A stretch of DNA of 64,000 nt from Rhizobium sp. Q54 (GTDB lineage: Bacteria; Pseudomonadota; Alphaproteobacteria; Micropepsales; Micropepsaceae), in NCBI GenBank assembly GCA_945860165.1, contig CAMAPL010000010.1, positions 19,151-83,150 of the forward strand. Direction: 5' to 3'. Shown here piece after piece: positions 37,255 through 45,524 of the stretch. A program made the translations under genes and the position numbers. Below the pieces are notes generated by a model. The model was not told the DNA's origin, ran no database searches, and saw only the letters and a program-made list of their open reading frames with translations. The number at the start of each line of letters is the position of its first letter. Position 1 is the first letter of the stretch.

Positions 37255-38511
37255 CTAGATTTTGGAAACGATCAGCGCGGCATTGGTGCCGCCGAATCCG
37301 AAACTGTTGGACATGGCGACATTGACCTCTCGCTTCTGAGCCTTGAGCGGCACCAGGTCGATCTGGGTGGTGACGTTGGGATTGTCCAGATTGATGGTGG
37401 GCGGCACGATTCCGTCGCGCATCGCCAGCAGGCAGAAAATCGCTTCCACCGAACCGGCGGCGCCCAGCAGATGACCGATGGAAGATTTGGTCGAAGACAT
37501 CACGGCCTTCGAGGCCGCATCGCCCAGCAACCGTTCGACCGCGCCCAGCTCGATGCCGTCGGCCATGGTCGAGGTACCATGGGCATTGATGTAATCGACC
37601 TCCGACGCCGCCATCCCGGCGCGTTTCAGCGCCATCGTCATGGCGCGAAAGCCGCCATCGCCATCTTCCGACGGGGCGGTGATGTGGTAGGCGTCGCCTG
37701 ACAGGCCATAGCCCTTCACTTCACCATAGATTTTCGCGCCGCGCGCCTTGGCGTGCTCATATTCTTCCAGCACCACGATGCCGGCGCCCTCGCCCATCAC
37801 AAATCCATCGCGGTCCTTGTCATAGGGCCGCGAGGCCTTGGTGGGGTTGTCGTTGAAGGCGGTGGACAATGCCCGGCAGGCATTGAAGCCGGCGATGCCC
37901 AGGCGGCACACCGCGCTTTCCGTCCCGCCCGCGACCATCACATCGGCATCGTCGAACGCGATCAGCCGCGCCGCATCGCCGATGGCATGGGCGCCGGTGG
38001 CACAGGCCGTGACCACGGCATGGTTGGGGCCTTTGTAGCCATGCTCGATGGAGATATAGCCGGACACGAGATTGATCAGGCGGCCAGGAATGAAGAAGGG
38101 CGACAGGCGGCGCGGGCCTTTTTCATGCACCAGGATGGCGGCCTGCTCGATCCCGTCCAGTCCGCCGATGCCCGAACCGATCAACACGCCAGTGCGGCAG
38201 CGGTCTTCCTCGGTCTGGGGCGTCCAGCCGGAATCGGTGACCGCCTGCTTGGCGGCGGCCAGGCCATAGATGATGAAATCATCCATGCGCCTCTGTTCCT
38301 TGGCGTCCACCCAGTGATCGGGATTGAACGTGCCGTCCGAGCCGTCGCCTCGCGGTACCTGGCAGGCGATCTTGGTCGCCAGGTCGTCGACCTTGAACTT
38401 GGTGATGAGGCTGGCGCCAGACTGGCCGGCCAGAAGGCGTGACCAAGTCTCTTCCACGCCGCAGGCCAGCGGCGTGACAAGACCCAGGCCCGTGACGACG
38501 ACCCTGCGCAT
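37255..38511 (-). CDS. fabF: Beta-ketoacyl-ACP synthase II
   Basis: Elongates fatty acyl chains by condensing acyl-enzyme with malonyl-ACP. The 418 residues contain the active-site Cys in VTACATGAHAIGD and the two catalytic His in NAHGTSTMADG and SSIGHLLGAAG. The last residues, SFGFGGTNAALI, are typical. It lies 24 bases after acpP, giving the standard fabD-fabG-acpP-fabF order. Confidence 0.98.
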   Translation of the reverse strand: MRRVVVTGLGLVTPLACGVEETWSRLLAGQSGASLITKFKVDDLATKIACQVPRGDGSDGTFNPDHWVDAKEQRRMDDFIIYGLAAAKQAVTDSGWTPQTEEDRCRTGVLIGSGIGGLDGIEQAAILVHEKGPRRLSPFFIPGRLINLVSGYISIEHGYKGPNHAVVTACATGAHAIGDAARLIAFDDADVMVAGGTESAVCRLGIAGFNACRALSTAFNDNPTKASRPYDKDRDGFVMGEGAGIVVLEEYEHAKARGAKIYGEVKGYGLSGDAYHITAPSEDGDGGFRAMTMALKRAGMAASEVDYINAHGTSTMADGIELGAVERLLGDAASKAVMSSTKSSIGHLLGAAGSVEAIFCLLAMRDGIVPPTINLDNPNVTTQIDLVPLKAQKREVNVAMSNSFGFGGTNAALIVSKI

Positions 38512-38535
38512 CAGGCTTAACCCCTTATCGCCGGA

Positions 38536-38775
38536 TCAGGAGGCGTTGGCTTTGTCGATATACTTGACGGCATCGCCGACGGTCACGATAGATTCAGCGG
38601 CGTCATCGGGAATTTCGATGCCGAATTCCTCTTCGAACGCCATAACCAGCTCGACCGTGTCGAGGCTGTCGGCGCCCAGATCTTCGATGAAGGACGCAGT
38701 GTCGGTGACCTTCTCAGCATCGACATTCAAATGTTCGACTACGATCTTCTTAACGCGCTCGGCAGTATCGCTCAT
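38536..38775 (-). CDS. acpP: Acyl carrier protein
   Basis: Carries growing acyl chains on a phosphopantetheine arm. From [10 protein letters not shown] it has 79 residues. The modified Ser is in [12 protein letters not shown]. It is acidic and helical throughout, as expected. Nine upstream in-frame codons do not match the family. About 140 bases separate it from fabG, enough room for its own promoter, which would fit the high demand for ACP. Confidence 0.97.
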   Translation of the reverse strand: MSDTAERVKKIVVEHLNVDAEKVTDTASFIEDLGADSLDTVELVMAFEEEFGIEIPDDAAESIVTVGDAVKYIDKANAS

Positions 38776-38918
38776 GGACTTGTAAGCCTCTCTAGATTTC
38801 AAACCGGCAACTGGGGAAACGCCGGCACCCGCACTTTGGGTGCTTCGCGGTATGGCCGGTTAGGTATCATAAACCTTTCTCGACCGCCAACAAAGCTACT
38901 AACCAATTGATTTTAATG

Positions 38919-39659
38919 TTATATCATGGCCATCCCGCCATTGATGTGGATGGTTTCGCCGGTGACATAGGCGGCTTCCTGGGAGGCCAGATAAGCCACG
39001 GCAGCCGCGATTTCCTGCGGCAGGCCCATGCGCCCGGCCGGGATGCGGCCCGATATCATCTCTTTTTGCTGGTCGGTCAGAACGTCGGTCATGGCGGTCT
39101 GGATGAAACCAGGCGCCACGGCATTGACCGTGATGTTCCGGCTGGCGACTTCGGCGGCCAGGCTTTTCGTCATGCCGACCAGGCCGGCCTTGGCGGCGGC
39201 ATAGTTGCCCTGCCCCGGATTGCCGGTCGCGCCCACCACGGAGGTGACCTGGATGATGCGGCCCCAGCGCTTTTTCATCATGCCGCGCAACACGGCGCGT
39301 GACAGGCGGAAGGCGGCAGTGAGATTGACGGCGATCACCTGATCCCATTCCTCATCCTTCATGCGCATGAAGAGATTGTCTTTGGTGATACCGGCATTGT
39401 TGACCAGGATATCGATGCCGCCGCCGGCCGCTTCTTCCGCCGCCTTGGGCAGCGCTTCCACCGAAGCGATGTCGGACAGGTTGGCCAGCGCGATAAAGGC
39501 ATTGGCGCCTAGTTCGGCGCGCACCGCTTCCAGCGCTTCGGCGCGGGTGCCGGAGAGAACCACCTTGGCGCCCTGGCTGTGCAGCGACTTGGCGATGGCA
39601 CCACCGATGCCGCCGGAAGCACCCGTAACGAGCGCCGTCTTTCCAGTCAGGTCAAACAT
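38919..39659 (-). CDS. fabG: 3-oxoacyl-ACP reductase
   Basis: NADPH-dependent reduction step of fatty acid elongation. The 246 residues have the cofactor loop TGASGGIG, NNAG, and the family end GETIHINGGMAMI. The catalytic Tyr and Lys lie in NYAAAKAGLVGM. The start overlaps the fabD stop. Confidence 0.97.
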   Translation of the reverse strand: MFDLTGKTALVTGASGGIGGAIAKSLHSQGAKVVLSGTRAEALEAVRAELGANAFIALANLSDIASVEALPKAAEEAAGGGIDILVNNAGITKDNLFMRMKDEEWDQVIAVNLTAAFRLSRAVLRGMMKKRWGRIIQVTSVVGATGNPGQGNYAAAKAGLVGMTKSLAAEVASRNITVNAVAPGFIQTAMTDVLTDQQKEMISGRIPAGRMGLPQEIAAAVAYLASQEAAYVTGETIHINGGMAMI

Positions 39660-40600
39660 CAGAGCGCCTTTCCAAAAACTTCGAGGTCGGCAGTTGTTTC
39701 CAGCGCGATGGTGGCTAAGTCATTGTCGATGCGCTTGACCATGCCGGTGAGAACCTTGTTGCCGAACTCCACCGTCGTGTCCACACCCAGCCCCTTCAGC
39801 GACGCGATGCTTTCGCGCCAGCGCACGCGGCCCGTCACCTGTTCGACTAGCAGGCGGCGGACCGTTTCCGGATCATTCGCTTGCGACGCCGTGACATTGG
39901 CCAGCACCGACACGGTCAGCGGGCGGATGGTGACGGCGGCCAGCGCCTCGGCCATGCGATCCGCAGCCGGCTGCATCAGCGGGCAATGAAAGGGTGCGGA
40001 GACCGGCAGCGAAAAAGCGCGCTTGATGCCCCTGGCCTTGGCGATCTCGCCGGCGCGGGCCAGCGCATCCAGCGTGCCGGAAATCACCACCTGGCCCGGG
40101 GCATTGTCATTGGCGACGACGCAGGTGCCGCCGCCAGCGGCGGCTTCCTTCGCCACCTCTTCGGCGGCTTCGATCTCGACGCCGATCAGCACAGTCATGC
40201 CTCCCTCGCCCAGCGGCACCGCCGACTGCATCGCCTGGCCGCGCGTCTTGAGAAGACGCGCGGTGTCGGCAAGACTGAAAGCGCTGGCGGCGCAGAGTGC
40301 GGAATACTCCCCAAGGCTATGGCCGGCCACCAGCTGCGCATGTTTGGCGATGTTCAGGCCCATCTCCTTTTCCAGCACACGCACCACCGCGATGGACGCA
40401 GCCATGATGGCGGGCTGGGCATTTTCGGTCAGGAGCAGATCGGATTCCGGCCCTTCCCACATGACCTTGGAAAGTTTCTGGGACAGTGCATCGTCCACTT
40501 CCTGGAAGACTTCGCGCGCGCTGATGAAGGCGTCGGCCAGGGCTTTTCCCATGCCGATGATCTGGCTGCCTTGGCCGGGAAAAAGAAAAGCGCGAGTCAT
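39659..40600 (-). CDS. fabD: Malonyl-CoA--ACP transacylase
   Basis: Loads malonyl groups onto ACP. From MTRAFLFPGQGSQ it has 313 residues. The nucleophile Ser is in AGHSLGEYSAL and the catalytic His in SAPFHCPLM. It opens the fab operon. Nine further in-frame codons upstream exist but do not resemble FabD. Confidence 0.97.
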   Translation of the reverse strand: MTRAFLFPGQGSQIIGMGKALADAFISAREVFQEVDDALSQKLSKVMWEGPESDLLLTENAQPAIMAASIAVVRVLEKEMGLNIAKHAQLVAGHSLGEYSALCAASAFSLADTARLLKTRGQAMQSAVPLGEGGMTVLIGVEIEAAEEVAKEAAAGGGTCVVANDNAPGQVVISGTLDALARAGEIAKARGIKRAFSLPVSAPFHCPLMQPAADRMAEALAAVTIRPLTVSVLANVTASQANDPETVRRLLVEQVTGRVRWRESIASLKGLGVDTTVEFGNKVLTGMVKRIDNDLATIALETTADLEVFGKAL

Positions 40601-40658
40601 GGCTGCATGACAAATCAAGAGCATCACCTCAAGTCAAGCGAGGGAAGGGAACGCGCAA

Positions 40659-40988
40659 TCACTTCGCCGCGACCAGCGCCTCGGCGGCGCGGCGCGACGC
40701 CGATTGGAGGCTCGAACCCCAGATGTAACGGCAGAAGAATGCGAACACCGTAATGCCCACGTTCCATCCCAGGATTTCGCCCCCCGTAGCGCCGATGGCC
40801 CAATGCGCCAGAAGCCAGGCCGCGCCCAGACCGAACGCCGCCGGGGCGCAGAGGATCGCCAGCGCCAGGAGAATGATCAGCAGGCTGGCGATTTCCGCAC
40901 CAATGCCGGCCATGCCGCGGTCCAGCCTCAGCCAGTGGTTGCCCAGCTTGCGCGCCCGTATCTGCTCCTCGATGGATGCCAGCTTCAT
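40659..40988 (-). CDS. Hypothetical small membrane protein
   Basis: Not recognised. The 109 residues start with a charged amphipathic segment (MKLASIEEQIRARKLGNHW) and have one long or two adjacent hydrophobic helices (about 32-62) and another at about 73-90. It lies 58 bases before fabD on the same strand. Coding potential looks real: the frame has no internal start bias and the layout is that of a membrane protein. Whether it belongs to the fab transcript is not known. Confidence 0.6.
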   Translation of the reverse strand: MKLASIEEQIRARKLGNHWLRLDRGMAGIGAEIASLLIILLALAILCAPAAFGLGAAWLLAHWAIGATGGEILGWNVGITVFAFFCRYIWGSSLQSASRRAAEALVAAK

Positions 40989-41059
40989 CGCCGCTCCTGC
41001 CTGAACGTCTCTATATTACAACTGATCGGCACACCTATGAAGTAAAACCCGGGTGCCGC

Positions 41060-42340
41060 TCATGTACGGACATCGCGGAAGAAGGCGCGCCCGATCACGA
41101 TCACCGAGACGCCCGCCACCACCAGCATGGCGGACAGCAGCGTCATGCCCAGCACGAAATCGCCGGTGGTCTGGCGGGCCCAGCCCATCAGGTAAGGCCC
41201 GTAGAAACCACCGAGATTGGAAAAGGAATTCAGCAGCGCCAACCCGCCCGCCGCGGCCGCACCGCGCAACAGCGCCGAAGGTAAGGTCCAGAAAACCGCC
41301 AGCGCCGCATAGATGCCGCAACAGGCGACACACAGCGATGCGATCACCAGCCCATGGTGGGTGAACAGGACCGCGCCCAACATGCCCGCGGCCCCGGTAA
41401 AAGCGCCGACGGCGACATGACCGGGACGTTCGCCGCTGCGGTCGCTGGACCATCCCAGCGCCACCATCGCGCCCATCGCCAACAGATAGGGCAGCGCCAC
41501 GATGAATCCGGTTTCAATATTGGAGTACCCCATCGCCTTAATCATCTGCGGCTGCCACAGATTGAGTCCGTAAAGCCCAATCACGATGGAGAAATCGGGG
41601 ATCATCAGAATCCAGATGCGCTTGTCCTTCAGCATCTCGATAAAACCGTGCAGCGCACCAGGCGGCTCGGCGGCCAAGCGCGCCGCAATGATGCGCTTTT
41701 CATCCTCAGACAGGAATTTCGCGTGGCTCGGCCCATCGGGCAGCACCCACAGGGTGGCCAGGCCGCAGAGCAGCGAGGGAATGCCTTCCAGCAGCAGCAT
41801 CCATTGCCAGCCCCTGAAGCCCCAGCCCTCGATCCCCAGCAGCCAGCCCGAAATCGGCGCGCCGATCACGTTCGACAACGGGACTGCCGCCAGGAACAGC
41901 GCGATGAAGCGCGCCCGCGTGGCCGAAGGGAACCAGTAGGTCATATAGAGGATCATGCCGGGATAAAGCCCGGCCTCGGCGGCGCCCAGCAGGAAACGCA
42001 GGACATAAAAGCCGATGGGTTCCGTGACGAACGCCGTCAGCATTGAAAGGATGCCCCAGGTGACGCAGATGCGGCACATCCAGATGCGGGCGCCGACTTT
42101 CTGCAGCATCAGGTTGGACGGCACCTCGAACAGGAAATAGCCGAAGAAGAACACGCCCGCGCCAAAGCCATATATCTGCGCGGAAAAACCCAGGTCATGG
42201 TTCATCGCCAGCGCGGCAAATGAAATATTCACCCGGTCCAGGAAGCTGGCGACATACATCAGCATCATGAACGGGATCAGCCGCCAGGCGGCGCGCGCCA
42301 GGATGCGGTCGGACGCCATATGGTCAGCTTGCGAGATCAT
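41060..42340 (-). CDS. MFS transporter, ACS type (copy 1)
   Basis: Twelve-helix carrier, 426 residues. It has FMMLMYVASFLDRVNISFAALAMN in helix 1 and YFLFEVPSNLMLQKVGARIWMCR, the ACS family signature. The central charged loop (LSEDEKRIIAARL) and the late helices are typical. It is closely similar to the next gene: both share GYFLFEVPSNL, EAGLYPG/EAGFYPG and MIKxMGYSN. Its start immediately abuts the stop of that gene, so the two are one operon and a likely tandem duplication. Substrates of the family include hexuronates, tartrate and phthalate-like acids; none can be assigned here. Confidence 0.88.
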   Translation of the reverse strand: MISQADHMASDRILARAAWRLIPFMMLMYVASFLDRVNISFAALAMNHDLGFSAQIYGFGAGVFFFGYFLFEVPSNLMLQKVGARIWMCRICVTWGILSMLTAFVTEPIGFYVLRFLLGAAEAGLYPGMILYMTYWFPSATRARFIALFLAAVPLSNVIGAPISGWLLGIEGWGFRGWQWMLLLEGIPSLLCGLATLWVLPDGPSHAKFLSEDEKRIIAARLAAEPPGALHGFIEMLKDKRIWILMIPDFSIVIGLYGLNLWQPQMIKAMGYSNIETGFIVALPYLLAMGAMVALGWSSDRSGERPGHVAVGAFTGAAGMLGAVLFTHHGLVIASLCVACCGIYAALAVFWTLPSALLRGAAAAGGLALLNSFSNLGGFYGPYLMGWARQTTGDFVLGMTLLSAMLVVAGVSVIVIGRAFFRDVRT

Positions 42341-43609
42341 CTAGCTTTTGCGTACAAAACTTTTGGATAGAAGCTGCATCGACCCCGCCGCCAGGATCAG
42401 GACACCGACGCACATCCACAGGCCCGCGCGGTGATCCCCGGTCGCCTGACGCAGCCAGCCCATCAGGTACGGGCCTAGAAAGCCGCTGAGATTGCCGAAG
42501 CTGTTGATCAGCGCGAAGGCGCCCGCTGCGGCGGTGCCGCCCAGGAACATCGGCGGCACCGTCCAGAAGGTCGAGAGGCCCGCATAGACGCCGCCCGACA
42601 CAAGGCAGAATCCGGCGATGACAATGACGTCGCTGCTGCCCACTGCCGCGATGGCATAACCGGCGGCGGCGATCAGCGCAGACAGCGAGAAATGCAATGC
42701 CCGCTTGCCGGTGCGGTCACTGGAGACCCCCATCCCCCACAGGATGACCAGCGAGAAGAGATAGGGGATCATCACGATCGCGCCCGTCTCGTTGTTGGAA
42801 TAGCCCATGCCCTTGATCATCTGCGGCATCCAGAAGCCCAGCGCATAGATACCGAACACGATGCAGAAATCGGGAACCATCAGCGCCCAGACCCGCCAGT
42901 CCTTGAACATGCCGGAGAGGCCATGGACTTCGGCGTGCGGCTCCTTGGCCAGCTGCGCCAGCGCCACCTCTTTCTCGCGCGCACTGAGGAAGTTCGCCTT
43001 GGTCGGATTGTCGGGCAGGAAGCGCAGCGCCAACAGACCCAGACCGAAGGTGGGAATGGCTTCCAGGATGTACATCCACTGCCAGCCATGCAGGCCATAC
43101 GCCTCAAGCCCCAGCAGCCAGGTCGATAGCGGCGCGCCGATAATATTCGAAATGGGAATGCCGGCGCAAAAGATCGCGAGAATTCGCGCCCGTGTCGTCG
43201 AGGGAAACCAGTAGGTGAAATAGAGCAGGATGCCGGGATAGAAGCCGGCTTCGGCCACGCCCAGCAGAAAGCGGATGATATAGAAACTGATCGGCCCCTG
43301 GACAAAGGCGGTGGCCATCGAGATCGCCGCCCAGGTCAGCATAATGCGCGACAGCCAGAGCCGCGCCCCGACCTTTTCCATGATCAGGTTCGACGGCACC
43401 TCGAACAGGAAATAACCAATGAAGAAGATACCGGCGGCAAAACCATAAATCTCGGGCGTGAAGCCCAGATCCTGATTCATCGTCAGGGCGGCGAAGCCGA
43501 CATTCACCCGGTTGAGGAAGGCGGCGATGTACATCACCACGATCAGGGGCACGAGGCGCAGCGCCGCCTTGCGGAAAACCACCTCCGCTTCGCTTTTCAT
43601 AATATCCAT
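42341..43609 (-). CDS. MFS transporter, ACS type (copy 2)
   Basis: Twelve-helix carrier, 422 residues from the ATG at 43609, which follows a G-rich ribosome site. An in-frame ATG three codons later is possible, and the frame stays open to 43660. Helix 1 has VMYIAAFLNRVNVGFAALTMN and the next region YFLFEVPSNLIMEKVGARLWLSR. It is paralogous to the gene directly downstream. No catabolic enzyme or regulator gene accompanies the pair. Confidence 0.88.
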   Translation of the reverse strand: MDIMKSEAEVVFRKAALRLVPLIVVMYIAAFLNRVNVGFAALTMNQDLGFTPEIYGFAAGIFFIGYFLFEVPSNLIMEKVGARLWLSRIMLTWAAISMATAFVQGPISFYIIRFLLGVAEAGFYPGILLYFTYWFPSTTRARILAIFCAGIPISNIIGAPLSTWLLGLEAYGLHGWQWMYILEAIPTFGLGLLALRFLPDNPTKANFLSAREKEVALAQLAKEPHAEVHGLSGMFKDWRVWALMVPDFCIVFGIYALGFWMPQMIKGMGYSNNETGAIVMIPYLFSLVILWGMGVSSDRTGKRALHFSLSALIAAAGYAIAAVGSSDVIVIAGFCLVSGGVYAGLSTFWTVPPMFLGGTAAAGAFALINSFGNLSGFLGPYLMGWLRQATGDHRAGLWMCVGVLILAAGSMQLLSKSFVRKS

Positions 43610-43930
43610 GTCGCCCCCGGTGCCCGGCGGCAAGATCCGCGAAGGCTGTCCCGATTGCAAGACAGCGGAGACCAGTGTTTTGGCTGGACAGGATGTCGTA
43701 TAACGTACTGTATTATATGATTATTTACGATTCTCTCGGGAAGACGACTGGCTATTATGGCCGAAAACCTTGCTCCTCCCTTTCCCTTCCTCTATAGCCC
43801 CGCCCTCAACGGCTGCGGTCGGCCGGGAACACTCAAGAGAGTGTGTGCGCATGGTGCGCGCCCCGGGCGAGCCAAGGCGAAGGTCAGATCCCCTGATCCT
43901 TCGTTCCGCGGCCAAACGAAAGGGACCAAG
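43610..43930 (+). other. Divergent intergenic region between MFS operon and rpsF
   Basis: About 320 bases without a supported gene. The side near 43690-43730 is AT-rich and holds a dyad (TATAA at 43699-43703 and TTATA at 43713-43717, nine bases apart). This could be part of a promoter or an operator for the MFS pair. The side near rpsF holds a structured leader, listed separately. The open frame that runs into rpsF from 43757 looks non-coding. Confidence 0.5.
43878..43925 (+). promoter_or_regulatory. Possible structured rpsF leader with two exclusive hairpins
   Basis: Hairpin one has arms 43878-43887 and 43893-43903: ten base pairs with one bulged base at 43897. Hairpin two has arms 43900-43905 and 43915-43920: six pairs, with a nine-base loop containing CCG. 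They share 43900-43903, so only one can form at a time. The 3' arm of hairpin two touches the Shine-Dalgarno sequence (AAAGGGA, 43919-43925). In many bacteria an rpsF leader with a CCG element binds the S6:S18 dimer for feedback control. Whether this is that element is inference. Confidence 0.4.
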
Positions 43931-44302
43931 ATGGCTCTGTACGAGCATCTTCTGATCGCGCGCCAGGATATCAGCGCGCAACAGGTGGACGCACTGGCCA
44001 CCCACCTCAAGACCATCGTCGAAGGCGAAGGCGGCAAGATCGAGAAGCAGGAATATTGGGGCCTGCGCGGACTTGCCTATCGCATCAAGAAAAACCGCAA
44101 GGGCCATTACGTCCTGCTGAACATCAACGCGCCGGCCGTTGCGGTGATCGAGCTGGAACGCCAGCTCAAGATCAACGAAGACGTGCTGCGCTACATCACC
44201 GTCAAGGTGGACCAGTTCGACGTGTCGTCGAGCAAGGCCCGCCGCGACGACAAGCCCGAAGGCGCGAAGCCTGAAGGGGAAGCCGAGGAGATCCTGGTAT
44301 GA
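43931..44302 (+). CDS. rpsF: 30S ribosomal protein bS6
   Basis: Small-subunit protein that binds 16S rRNA together with bS18. From [13 protein letters not shown] it has 123 residues, with AAAGGGA before the ATG. The family core includes [33 protein letters not shown] charged Lys/Glu tail ends the protein. It overlaps rpsR by four bases (ATGA). Confidence 0.98.
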   Translation: MALYEHLLIARQDISAQQVDALATHLKTIVEGEGGKIEKQEYWGLRGLAYRIKKNRKGHYVLLNINAPAVAVIELERQLKINEDVLRYITVKVDQFDVSSSKARRDDKPEGAKPEGEAEEILV

Positions 44303-44613
44303 GCTATGGTGGCAACCGTGACGGCGGCGCCCGCGAAGGCGGACGTGGTGGAGATCGTGAAGGCGGCCGTGGCGGCGATCGCGACGGCGCACGCCGTCCC
44401 TTCTTCCGCCGCAAGAAAACCTGCCCCTTCTCCGGTGATAACGCGCCGAAGATCGACTATAAGGACGTGAAACTGCTGCAGCGCTTCATTTCCGAACGCG
44501 GCAAGATTGTCCCTTCCCGCATCACCGCGGTCAGCAACAAGAAGCAGCGCATTTTGGCGAATGCCATCAAGCGCGCCCGCTTCATGGCGCTGCTGCCCTA
44601 CGTCGTGAAGTAG
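44299..44613 (+). CDS. rpsR: 30S ribosomal protein bS18
   Basis: Small-subunit protein, partner of bS6. The 104 residues are longer than the usual 75-90. The first 33 residues are a Gly/Arg/Asp repeat ([20 protein letters not shown]). The core then begins with [15 protein letters not shown] and has [25 protein letters not shown], the family signature. It is coupled to rpsF and precedes rplI by ten bases. Confidence 0.97.
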   Translation: MSYGGNRDGGAREGGRGGDREGGRGGDRDGARRPFFRRKKTCPFSGDNAPKIDYKDVKLLQRFISERGKIVPSRITAVSNKKQRILANAIKRARFMALLPYVVK

Positions 44614-44623
44614 GAGAGCGACC

Positions 44624-45211
44624 ATGCAAGTGATCCTGCTCGAACGCGTCGAGAAGCTTGGCCAGATGGGCGATGAAGTCCGCGTCAAGGACGGCTTTGC
44701 CCGCAATTTCCTGCTGCCCAAGAAGAAGGCCCTGCGCGCCACCAAGGCGAACCGGGACTTTTTCCAGACCCAGAAGGTCCAGCTGGAAGCCAACAACCTG
44801 AAGCTCAGGGGCGAAGCCGAAAAGATCGGCCAGAAGCTCGACGGCAAGGTATTCGTCCTGATCCGTCAGGCCGGCGACCGTGGCCAGCTTTATGGTTCGG
44901 TGAGTCCACGTGACGTCGCCGACGCCATGGAAAAGTCCGGCTTCAAGGTTGACCGTCACCAGGTGACGATCAGCGTTGCCATCAAGCATATCGGCCTTGT
45001 CACCCTGCCGGTGGTGCTGCATCCCGAAGTGAAGGTGAACATCGCCGTCAATGTCGCCCGCAGCGAAGACGAAGCCCAGCGCCAGGCGCGCGGCGAGAAT
45101 GTGCTGGCGGAGAAGACCGAGGCCGAAGAAACCAAGGTCGCGGCCGAGGAACTGTTCGAAGACGGTGCTGCCCCCAAGGTGGAAGCCGAAGAAGGCGTGG
45201 AATCCGAATAG
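44624..45211 (+). CDS. rplI: 50S ribosomal protein bL9
   Basis: Large-subunit protein that binds 23S rRNA. The 195 residues contain [32 protein letters not shown], the N-terminal signature. A connecting helix and the C-terminal domain ([14 protein letters not shown]) follow. The last 45 residues form an acidic Ala/Glu tail, as in many Alphaproteobacteria. A strong terminator follows. Confidence 0.97.
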   Translation: MQVILLERVEKLGQMGDEVRVKDGFARNFLLPKKKALRATKANRDFFQTQKVQLEANNLKLRGEAEKIGQKLDGKVFVLIRQAGDRGQLYGSVSPRDVADAMEKSGFKVDRHQVTISVAIKHIGLVTLPVVLHPEVKVNIAVNVARSEDEAQRQARGENVLAEKTEAEETKVAAEELFEDGAAPKVEAEEGVESE

Positions 45212-45233
45212 CCCCCCCTTCAATCCAGACTGC

Positions 45234-45266
45234 AAAAAGGCCCGGGTCGCACCGGGCCTTTTTCTT
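45234..45266 (+). terminator. Rho-independent terminator of rpsF-rpsR-rplI
   Basis: Perfect 12-base-pair stem (45234-45245 with 45252-45263) around a six-base loop. The 5' arm starts with five A and the 3' arm ends in five T. It lies 22 bases after the rplI stop. The A/T ends make it potentially active on both strands. Confidence 0.92.
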
Positions 45267-45282
45267 TGCCTCAATCGGAGCC

Positions 45283-45393
45283 ATGAAAAAGCTGCTGGCG
45301 GTCCTTCTGTGTGCCCTGCCTGTTCCCGCCCGTTTCATAGGCGCGGTAATAGCCCCTGGCCCATTGCGTAATGGTCCATCTCCGCCGCCGTGA
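45283..45393 (+). CDS. Short signal-peptide-like ORF, possible gene remnant
   Basis: An ATG preceded by GGAG opens 36 codons. The first 16 (MKKLLAVLLCALPVPA) look like a typical export signal. What follows is Pro-rich and unlike a mature domain, and the frame ends at TGA 45391-45393. It could be the 5' remnant of a lost secreted protein gene, a real short peptide, or chance. It is too short to classify. Confidence 0.25.
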   Translation: MKKLLAVLLCALPVPARFIGAVIAPGPLRNGPSPPP

Positions 45394-45407
45394 ATGCCCT
45401 ATCTATT

Positions 45408-45433
45408 TATAATGAATAACATTTTAATGTTAT
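45408..45433 (+). promoter_or_regulatory. AT-rich promoter-like site with inverted repeat upstream of panB
   Basis: TATAAT at 45408-45413 matches a -10 box, though no good -35 lies 17 bases upstream. A perfect inverted repeat (ATAACATT, two T, AATGTTAT) spans 45416-45433. It overlaps where transcription would begin, so it could be an operator. It stands out in GC-rich DNA about 90 bases before panB. Confidence 0.35.
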
Positions 45434-45524
45434 CAGCGCGTACCCATGTCCGGCAAGCAGGCCTGCCACAATTATCCGCCAGCGTCAGGGTAGGTTATAT
45501 TACCCGCGTCCAGGAGACGGTTTC

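Larger units (their letters stand above)
45212..45524 (+). other. Intergenic region between rplI and panB
   Basis: About 310 bases. It holds the rplI terminator, a short signal-peptide-like open frame (listed separately), and an unusually AT-rich stretch at 45400-45435 with a TATAAT and an inverted repeat. Nothing else is supported. Confidence 0.6.

Noticed and set aside
35410..37701. Plus-strand open frame of 763 codons
   Set aside because: It is antisense to yicC, mltG and part of fabF, which are clearly real. Its translation is rich in Arg, Gln, Gly and His, typical of the antisense of GC-rich genes.
38825..38843. Six-base hairpin GCACCC/GGGTGC between acpP and fabG
   Set aside because: It is a short stem with no T-run on either strand, not enough for a terminator or attenuator.
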